A DNA stretch of 21,885 nt, from positions 1-21,885 of the IMG/VR virus record IMGVR_UViG_3300027901_000263; one strand, 5' to 3'. Shown here in pieces: positions 1-5,740 of this stretch. Numbering within the stretch: the first letter of the stretch is position 1; each line of letters starts with the position of its first letter. Origin of the DNA: a virus. The notes beneath the pieces are model-generated. The model made no database searches. It worked only from the letters and a program-made list of their open reading frames with translations, and was not told where the DNA came from. The position numbers and the translations under genes are program-made.

Positions 1-2481
1 CAGCTAACAGGCCGTGTTGGATCCGCTAGCTGGGAAACTATCAATGAACCAGATCGAGAGACCCTAGACGTCTTCTATCAGCTGAATGGCGAAGAAACTA
101 GCAAGTGCCGACGATGTCTTTTGCACAAAACTGCTCAAGCTGTATGTTTACTAGGGCAAGGACCTATACCTTGTGAAGTCATGTTCGTTGGTGAAGCTCC
201 TAGCACACGTAAGCTAGAATCCATAGACAAACCATTCTCAGGCCCTGCTGGTGAAGTACTAAACACCATCTTCAAGAAAGTGGGTATATCTCGCTCAGAG
301 ATCTATATCACAAACGCAGTAAGATGTAGACCGCCGGGAAATAGAAAGCCTAAAGCAAAAGAGATACATGCTTGCTCTTACTGGATGGAGCGAGAACTCA
401 TGAGAGTAAAACCCAAGTACGTAGTCCTCTTGGGTGGGCCTGCCTTGAGAACTATGAAAGGACTACCTAAATCAATCGGACAAGCAAGAGGGAAGTTCTT
501 TGATGTAGATGGGTACAAGATCTTCGCTACTTACCATCCTGGTGCTGTGTTCCACGATGAGTATCGTCGGTCAGTCATAGAACTAGACTTGAAAAACTTC
601 TGGGCTAAGGTGAAGAACGGAGAAACACCTGAAGTAGGATTCAACATGAGACTGGTCACTAACTTCAAAGAGCTTAAGGAATGCTTTGACGATATACGTG
701 AGAACACTCTAGTCACTTACGATCTAGAGACTGAGGGTCTCAATCCTTGGGCTAAAGGAGTGGACATAGTTCTTTGTGGACTGGGTACTAAGAAGAACCA
801 GTGGATAATCCCCATCAAGCATAGAGATGTGAAGTTGTTCAAAGACCACGAAGCTAAGCAGTACTTCTTTCATCTCTTGGAGCAGCGCCTAAGACACAAG
901 ATAGTTGTAGCTCACAATGGGAAATTCGACAGCCTGTGGATTAAGGCTCTCTATGAAGCGGATATACATATCAACCAGGACACGCTCCTCATGAGCTACT
1001 TGCTTGATGAGAATAGACCTAATGGACTGAAGTACTTGTCTTCGTTGTTCTTCGGAGTTCCTGACTACGACATCTCAGTTCAGGAGAAGACTGGTGATGC
1101 TGACATCTACAAGCTAGCTGAGTACAACGCAAGAGATCTTCTCTACACTAGACGATTGTTATTTAAGTTGTTCTCCCAACTCAAGGACCAAAACAGACTG
1201 TACCGTTTCTACCGAGCTGTGATGATTCCTATCATCGAAGTCTTCAGAGACATAGAGTACAACGGTATCTATATCAACCCACAGCAGATCATCACCACCA
1301 GGAAAGAACTGGTTGAAGAGTTAGAGAAGGTGCAGAGAAAGCTTAACAAGTACAAGAAGGACGTGAACTGGAATTCTCCACAGCAAGTGTCTCAATTCCT
1401 CTTCAAGGACTTAAAATTGAAACCGTTGCAGTTCACTAATGGTGGTGATTGGTCTACGTCTGAATCTGTGATGCTAAGACTTGCCAAGAAGCATGACGCT
1501 CCTAAGCTCATATTGAGATATAGAGAGTTGTCCAAGCACTTAACTACTTTCGTGGACAGTTGGCTAGACAAGAGAGTAAAGAACCGTCTTCACCCACGAT
1601 TCAATATTGCAAGAATTTGGGAAAAAGAAGATCACAAAGGAACAGTTACTGGTAGACTCTCGTGTGAGGAACCAAATCTCCAGCAGGTACCGAGAGACCC
1701 AAAGATTAGATCATTGATCACTGCTCCTCCAGGCTGGGTCTTTGTTGAAGCTGACCTTAGCCAGATAGAGTTACGGATTGCAGCTGTGATGGCTGATGAG
1801 CCAGTTATGAAGAGAGCTTTTCAGACTGGTGAGGATATTCATACGAGGACTGCTATCATGGTATCTGGTAAGGATATGTCAGACAAGAAAGGTTTCGAAG
1901 CTAAGGAGTGGAGAAAGAAAGCCAAAGCGGTTAACTTCGGTCTCATCTATGGAATGGGTACTAATGGACTAGTGATATATGCTCGAGACAAATATGATGT
2001 GATCTTCGATTACGATGAAGCTGACGAAGTGAGAGAGCGGTACTTTAAGACCTATAGGAATCTTCGTCCTTGGCATAAGAGACAGAAAAGACTCGTTAGG
2101 ATGAACGGCTATGTTGTGAGTTTAGATGGCCGGATTCGTCATCTGCCTCATATCAACTCACATGATAGAGAGCAGCAATCTCTGGCTGAACGACAGGCAA
2201 TAAACAGCCCTGTTCAAGGTTTAGCCTCAGACCTCATACTCATGGCTGCTATAGAGATGAGTCGTTCGTTCTCAGAGAATATGGTAAAGTTAGTAGGGAC
2301 TGTACATGACTCGTTACTTATGTTCGTAAAGAAGGAGGTACTTGATGAAGTATTAAGTGAAGCTAGAGAGATCATAACCAAACCACGTATTCTAGAGAAA
2401 CTAGGTGTTCACCTGACTGTTCCTCTAGAGGTCGAGATGAGCGTGGGTCCTTGGAGCAAAGGAGAACCATGGAAGGAGTAG
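1..2481 (+). CDS. Uracil-DNA glycosylase (family 4-like) / DNA polymerase I fusion, 5' partial
   Basis: Replicative DNA polymerase with 3'-5' proofreading and an N-terminal Fe-S uracil-DNA glycosylase-like domain. The frame is open from base 1 with no plausible start before the TTG at 121, so the gene begins upstream of the window. Cysteine codons at 106 and 115 (C-x2-C), and C69 and C85 counted from codon 121, match the four-cysteine 4Fe-4S pattern of family 4 glycosylases. GEAPS and PFSGPAG (about 24-44) and YHPGA (138-142) resemble its active-site motifs. Exonuclease motifs are D201/E203, D270 and Y335/D339. Polymerase motif A is DLSQIELR (545-552). The O-helix has R598, K602, F606 and Y610. 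Motif C is HDS (729-731), where E. coli Pol I has HDE. No 5' nuclease domain is visible. The downstream nuclease start lies inside its 3' end. The polymerase call is certain; whether the glycosylase domain is active is unknown, because the usual GEAPG is altered and the loop is about one residue longer. Confidence 0.95.
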   Translation, partial: QLTGRVGSASWETINEPDRETLDVFYQLNGEETSKCRRCLLHKTAQAVCLLGQGPIPCEVMFVGEAPSTRKLESIDKPFSGPAGEVLNTIFKKVGISRSEIYITNAVRCRPPGNRKPKAKEIHACSYWMERELMRVKPKYVVLLGGPALRTMKGLPKSIGQARGKFFDVDGYKIFATYHPGAVFHDEYRRSVIELDLKNFWAKVKNGETPEVGFNMRLVTNFKELKECFDDIRENTLVTYDLETEGLNPWAKGVDIVLCGLGTKKNQWIIPIKHRDVKLFKDHEAKQYFFHLLEQRLRHKIVVAHNGKFDSLWIKALYEADIHINQDTLLMSYLLDENRPNGLKYLSSLFFGVPDYDISVQEKTGDADIYKLAEYNARDLLYTRRLLFKLFSQLKDQNRLYRFYRAVMIPIIEVFRDIEYNGIYINPQQIITTRKELVEELEKVQRKLNKYKKDVNWNSPQQVSQFLFKDLKLKPLQFTNGGDWSTSESVMLRLAKKHDAPKLILRYRELSKHLTTFVDSWLDKRVKNRLHPRFNIARIWEKEDHKGTVTGRLSCEEPNLQQVPRDPKIRSLITAPPGWVFVEADLSQIELRIAAVMADEPVMKRAFQTGEDIHTRTAIMVSGKDMSDKKGFEAKEWRKKAKAVNFGLIYGMGTNGLVIYARDKYDVIFDYDEADEVRERYFKTYRNLRPWHKRQKRLVRMNGYVVSLDGRIRHLPHINSHDREQQSLAERQAINSPVQGLASDLILMAAIEMSRSFSENMVKLVGTVHDSLLMFVKKEVLDEVLSEAREIITKPRILEKLGVHLTVPLEVEMSVGPWSKGEPWKE

Positions 2482-3452
2482 TTAGTTATACTCAGCTCAA
2501 GCAGTGGAGGTTCTGTCGTCAGGCTTACTACTATCGCTATGTGGAAGGTATATTTCCTAAGAGAAAACCAAGAGGTCTCAAGATAGGCGGCATCATCCAT
2601 GATATCATCAGAGCTTGGGCTCTAGGGCAAAACTATAATGCTATCGTCGCAGCTGTCAAGAAAGAATACAAGAACATGTTCGACGAGGAGAAGGCGTACT
2701 ATGGTGACATCCCTAGAATTATAGAGAGTAGAATCAAGCAGTACGTAGAACTCTATGGTGGAGAGCGCTCACAATACAAGTTTGTAGAGCATAGCTTCGG
2801 TCCCATACCGCTTACGAACAAGACTGAGTTCAAGTTTAGAATCGACAGACTTCTAGCGTCTAAGAAACTCGGGCTGTCGCTCTTCGAAACGAAGACTGGA
2901 AAGAAGATACCTGAGGAAGATATACGAGTATGGGACCTACAGACATTACTGTACGTTTGGGGTTTGTGGGAGTATGGTGAAATGGTGACTAGCATCACCT
3001 GGGACTATATCAGAACGAAAGAACCAGCCCTCCCCAAAATTCTCAAGGACGGTAGTGTCTCTACGCGGGCTGACATAGATACCGATTACGAGACTTTCTA
3101 CCAGGCCCTGATTGACAACAATTGTAATCCTAAGGAGCCTGAATATAGAGCTATTCTCAAGTCTCTAAAGGGCGATACACGACGGTTCTTCAAGCGTGTG
3201 AGGTTACCAATAAACGAGAAGATGATCAAGCCCGTTGTACTAGATGCCGCCAGAACTTCACTTGAGATACAAGCCCTTGTGGACAAACCCATAAGGAGTA
3301 TGTCTGGTTTTACTTGTCCTAGGTGTCAGTATCAACCACTGTGCTATGCGGTCTTAAATGGTCTAGATGAAGCGTTCCTTAGAGAACACGAGTTCGTAAC
3401 CAAGAAGAAGGAGGAGCATGCAAAAGAAGAGGAAGTTGATTCAGAAGACTAG
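2469..3452 (+). CDS. Cas4/RecB-like PD-(D/E)XK nuclease with Fe-S cysteines
   Basis: Probable phage recombination exonuclease of the PD-(D/E)XK superfamily (PF12705/Cas4/AddB-like), 327 residues. In order: N-terminal C16 in a W-R-F-C-R motif; GGIIHD with H44; D126 in FRIDRLL; E140-T-K142 as the ExK signature; Q158-x3-Y162 as the RecB-family QxxxY motif; and C283, C286, C292 near the C-terminus. One N-terminal plus three C-terminal cysteines is the layout that holds a 4Fe-4S cluster in Cas4 and AddB. I chose ATG 2469, preceded by AAAGGAG at 2458-2464, over the TTG at 2451. It overlaps the polymerase by 13 bases. The C-terminus is a short charged tail. Position between polymerase and Sak4-type ATPase points to replication-linked recombination; the exact polarity and substrate are not readable from sequence. 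Confidence 0.88.
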   Translation: MEGVVSYTQLKQWRFCRQAYYYRYVEGIFPKRKPRGLKIGGIIHDIIRAWALGQNYNAIVAAVKKEYKNMFDEEKAYYGDIPRIIESRIKQYVELYGGERSQYKFVEHSFGPIPLTNKTEFKFRIDRLLASKKLGLSLFETKTGKKIPEEDIRVWDLQTLLYVWGLWEYGEMVTSITWDYIRTKEPALPKILKDGSVSTRADIDTDYETFYQALIDNNCNPKEPEYRAILKSLKGDTRRFFKRVRLPINEKMIKPVVLDAARTSLEIQALVDKPIRSMSGFTCPRCQYQPLCYAVLNGLDEAFLREHEFVTKKKEEHAKEEEVDSED

Positions 3453-4221
3453 AGGTAACGTCTTGTCAAAGGCAGTGCCAGTAGCCGAGACTGATGACTT
3501 TGTCACAGCCTTGTTCTATGGTCGATCTGGAACTGGTAAGACAACGTTAGCCTCAACGTTCCCTAAGAAGATCTTGCTGCTTGACTTCAAAGATAAGGGC
3601 ACAGACAGCATCAAGGATGTGAAAAGTATCGATGTGATCAGAATCTTAGAGTGGTCTGAATTAGAGGATGTCTATTGGGCCCTCAAGAATGGAAAACATG
3701 ATTATGATACCATCGTCTTTGACACGATATCCGGGATGCAGACCACAGCCATAGAGCAAGTCAAGACAGAGAACAAGATGGACCAAGAGGATGCATTATC
3801 CAGGCGGAACTGGGGTGAAGTGAGCTCTATGATGAGCCAGTGGTTGATGCACTTCAGAGACCTGGAGTTGCATGTCGTCTTCTTGTCGCCCGACAGGACG
3901 AAAAATACAAGAGACGAAGAGGAGGAGCAAGAATACGAGGAAGGTCAACTAGAACCCGAAGTAGGGCCGGCTGTTATCCCTTCTGTAGCACGTATGGTGA
4001 ACGCTGCTGTTAAGGTCATCGGAAATACTTACATCAGACAGACACACAAGACCAAGGATGGTAAGCGTGTAGTCGTTACTGGCTATATGTTGCGGATAGG
4101 GCCTAATCCCTTCTACATCACCAAGATACGATCACCTAAGAGCTACAGATCTCCTGGGTCGATCGTAAACCCAACATTCGACAAAATACGAAGAATTATG
4201 AAAGGAGAAGAGCTAGAATGA
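3418..4221 (+). CDS. Sak4-type RecA-fold ATPase (AAA_24, phage nucleotide-binding protein)
   Basis: Probable single-strand annealing or recombination ATPase of the phage Sak4/AAA_24 group, 267 residues. Walker A is GRSGTGKT (35-42). Walker B is the hydrophobic run ending in D102 (DTIVFD). A very acidic insertion around 165-185 (DEEEEQEYEEGQ) interrupts the core, and FYITKIRSPKSYR near the C-terminus is a basic stretch that could touch DNA. AAGGAGG at 3408-3414 lies just before the ATG. The gene overlaps the nuclease by 35 bases and the next gene by four (ATGA), so the three are translated together. Sak4 proteins are known to work with a phage SSB, and the following gene is a good candidate for it. 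Confidence 0.85.
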   Translation: MQKKRKLIQKTRGNVLSKAVPVAETDDFVTALFYGRSGTGKTTLASTFPKKILLLDFKDKGTDSIKDVKSIDVIRILEWSELEDVYWALKNGKHDYDTIVFDTISGMQTTAIEQVKTENKMDQEDALSRRNWGEVSSMMSQWLMHFRDLELHVVFLSPDRTKNTRDEEEEQEYEEGQLEPEVGPAVIPSVARMVNAAVKVIGNTYIRQTHKTKDGKRVVVTGYMLRIGPNPFYITKIRSPKSYRSPGSIVNPTFDKIRRIMKGEELE

Positions 4222-4787
4222 AAAAACGCAGAACAGGACGAATCATCTCAGTAGACTTCAGTGATGTCGAAACCCGGGAGCTGTTACCAGCAGACGATTA
4301 CGCGGTCAAGGTCAAGGACGTCACAGAGGAAGAGGGAAAAGAGTATCCTTACTTCAACTTCGAACTGAAAGTGACCGAAGGTGACTTCAAAGGCGAGACT
4401 CTTTGGCATATCTGCTCACTCAGTCCTAAGTCCCTGTGGAACCTGAGGGCTACCTTAGAAGCACTTGGTCAAGATGTACCGGACGGTCCCATGGATGTGG
4501 ACCTGGATGAACTAAAAGGGCTGGAGATGGGTGTCACCGTAGAGATCGAGAAAGTTAAGGGCAAGAACAAGAACAAGGTGACTGACGTCTTCAGTCTTGA
4601 AGAGGAAGAGGAGGAAGAACCCAAGAAAAAGAAAAAGGAGGAAGAGGAGGAGGAAACCGATCTAGATGACATGTCCCTCAAGGAACTTCTCGAGTACGCC
4701 AAGGAGAACCGGATAAAGCTCTCAGATAATGCCAAGGAGAGTAAGACACGGGCGCTCCGGGCCATAAAGGCTGCGGAAGAGGAGTAA
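4218..4787 (+). CDS. DUF669-like probable ssDNA-binding protein with acidic tail
   Basis: Probable phage single-stranded DNA-binding protein, 189 residues. The N-terminal 120 residues look like the DUF669 family: a start with VDFSDVE, then alternating strands with YPYFNFELKV and TLWHICSLS, and VTVEIEKVKGKNKNKV as the last strand. It continues into low-complexity E and K blocks at about 125-147 and ends in a small helical segment (LDDMSLKELLEYAKENRIKL) resembling a SAP or HeH domain. Acidic tails are how SSBs usually recruit partners. ATG overlaps the stop of the Sak4-type gene. The assignment rests on fold-like patterns and context rather than a diagnostic catalytic motif. Confidence 0.7.
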   Translation: MKKRRTGRIISVDFSDVETRELLPADDYAVKVKDVTEEEGKEYPYFNFELKVTEGDFKGETLWHICSLSPKSLWNLRATLEALGQDVPDGPMDVDLDELKGLEMGVTVEIEKVKGKNKNKVTDVFSLEEEEEEEPKKKKKEEEEEETDLDDMSLKELLEYAKENRIKLSDNAKESKTRALRAIKAAEEE

Positions 4788-4825
4788 TTCCTAGCAAGTA
4801 TGGCTCCTATCTAATTCCTGTGTGT

Positions 4826-4901
4826 AATTACTAGGGCGGAGGCAACCAAGGGCTGTTTTACGGCTCCCTACAAAGCTCTTGGTTGCCTCTCTAGGTATCT
4901 C
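4826..4901 (+). repeat. Conserved intergenic element, copy A (with hairpin)
   Basis: A 76-bp element in the 172-base gap between the SSB-like gene and the 96-residue gene. It shares three blocks with copy B at 7820-7895 at identical spacing and without gaps: aattactag, 12 bases, caagggcYgtttt, 34 bases, ggtatcKc. By hand count about 43 of 76 positions agree. In this copy 4839-4853 pairs with 4875-4889 (15 bp with one G-U), enclosing a 21-base loop in which TGT and ACA can pair again. No T-run follows, so it is not an ordinary terminator. Function unknown: an RNA regulatory element or protein binding site are both possible. Confidence 0.6.
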
Positions 4902-4959
4902 AAAATTCGAGACAAATATAACACGAACTTTTTTAATCCAGAAGTAGCAAGGAGGGAAT

Positions 4960-5250
4960 ATGACGTCAGAAGAGAGACAGAAGGCCGTCCTAAAGGCGAT
5001 CAAAGCTATGCCTCTTATTCCAGCGACTATAGCTGAGAAGGTCGATGCTGTATATGCGCCTTTGATCCAGCAAGCCCGTCAAGAGGTAGCACAAAGCATG
5101 ATTGATTGGCTGGAACACCACCTATTCTATACTGCACTTCAATATGATGGTAGCTCAATGCTACACCTACTAACTAACGAGACTAAATCGGCTGAGAAGT
5201 GGGAAGCCTTTAAGGAATCTCTGAAATTCAAATATGGAGGTAAAAAATGA
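4960..5250 (+). CDS. Hypothetical phage protein, 96 residues
   Basis: Not recognised. It is a small soluble, mostly helical protein without cysteines or membrane segments; helices span about 3-15, 22-48 and 77-90. An excellent Shine-Dalgarno, AAGGAGGG at 4949-4956, precedes the ATG, and the long leader (172 bases with element A) suggests its own regulation or a new transcript start. Its stop codon overlaps the start of the following 31-residue membrane peptide, so the two are probably translationally coupled. No function is claimed. Confidence 0.75.
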   Translation: MTSEERQKAVLKAIKAMPLIPATIAEKVDAVYAPLIQQARQEVAQSMIDWLEHHLFYTALQYDGSSMLHLLTNETKSAEKWEAFKESLKFKYGGKK

Positions 5251-5342
5251 GTAAGAAAGTTACGCTATCGTTCTTTCTTGTGTACATCCTAGGCACTAGT
5301 ATCGGGATAGCTATAGGTTACTTATTCTGGGGACTATCATGA
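5247..5342 (+). CDS. 31-residue single-span membrane peptide
   Basis: A small gene linked on both sides by ATGA overlaps: its ATG at 5247 overlaps the stop of the 96-residue gene, and its TGA at 5340-5342 overlaps the ATG of the VRR-NUC gene. GGAGG at 5236-5240 gives a six-base spacer. The peptide is MSKK followed by about 26 hydrophobic residues with small residues in G-x3-G-like spacing (ILGTSIGIAIGYLFWG), a good helical membrane span with a positively charged cytoplasmic end. Role unknown; superinfection exclusion or membrane anchoring are guesses. Confidence 0.65.
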   Translation: MSKKVTLSFFLVYILGTSIGIAIGYLFWGLS

Positions 5343-5638
5343 GCGAACATCAACTAGTAAGGAAGATACTCAAAGCGCTCAGAGAGACTTATCCTGATGA
5401 TGTATGGTACAAGATCTACACTGGGCCTTACCAAGAACGTGGAGTTCCTGACATCCTAGGTTGCCACAACGGTAGGTTCATCGCTTTCGAAGTCAAAACT
5501 CCAGAGCGCATGTCTAGAGAAGGTCCTACACTCTACCAGAAACGTCAACTAGAGAAGATCAAAAAAGCTGGTGGCATAGCTAGAGCTATTACTTCTCCAC
5601 AAGAAGCCCTGGCCGCAATTGGAAAAAGAAAATCTTGA
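5339..5638 (+). CDS. VRR-NUC domain nuclease
   Basis: Stand-alone VRR-NUC (PF08774) PD-(D/E)XK nuclease, 99 residues, as in many phages, where it commonly sits next to an SNF2 helicase as here. The core motif is GVPDILG (about 35-41), then FIAFEVKTP with the E-x-K pair, then a Q-x3-L helix (YQKRQLEKIKKAGG). The N-terminal helix SEHQLVRKILKALRE is typical of the family. VRR-NUC proteins of this type are known or predicted to cut branched DNA. Start ATG 5339 overlaps the previous stop, and no strong Shine-Dalgarno is seen, so translation likely depends on coupling. Confidence 0.88.
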   Translation: MSEHQLVRKILKALRETYPDDVWYKIYTGPYQERGVPDILGCHNGRFIAFEVKTPERMSREGPTLYQKRQLEKIKKAGGIARAITSPQEALAAIGKRKS

Positions 5639-5670
5639 AACGTATTGGAGATTTTCTAAAACCAATTCGA

Positions 5671-5727
5671 TTTACCCCCTAAAATACTCCTTACCCCCAT
5701 TTACAAATTTTACCCAGGGGTATAGAA
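5671..5727 (+). repeat. Three TTACCC direct repeats with 19-bp period
   Basis: Three copies of YTTACCC begin at 5671, 5690 and 5709, exactly 19 bp apart, in the 96-base gap before the helicase gene. The third copy is part of a dyad, TACCC-AG-GGGTA (5711-5722). Near two helical turns of spacing puts the sites on roughly one face of the DNA. They overlap the proposed promoter, so a regulator or initiator binding array is the natural reading. Confidence 0.55.
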
Positions 5728-5733
5728 TATAAT
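5700..5733 (+). promoter_or_regulatory. Putative sigma70-type promoter for a leaderless helicase mRNA
   Basis: TTTACA (5700-5705) and TAGAAT (5723-5728) are 17 bases apart, which would start RNA near the GTG at 5735. TATAAT at 5728-5733 would instead start it at about the ATG at 5741. Either way the transcript would have almost no leader, which fits the absence of a Shine-Dalgarno before 5735/5741. The region overlaps the 19-bp repeats. Prediction from sequence only. Confidence 0.4.
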
Positions 5734-5740
5734 CGTGACG

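Noticed and set aside
2409-2600. - strand frame of 63 residues over the polymerase/nuclease junction
   Set aside because: Antisense to two well-supported genes and without a ribosome site.
4469-4765. - strand frame of 98 residues, serine-rich
   Set aside because: Antisense shadow of the E/K tail of the SSB-like gene.
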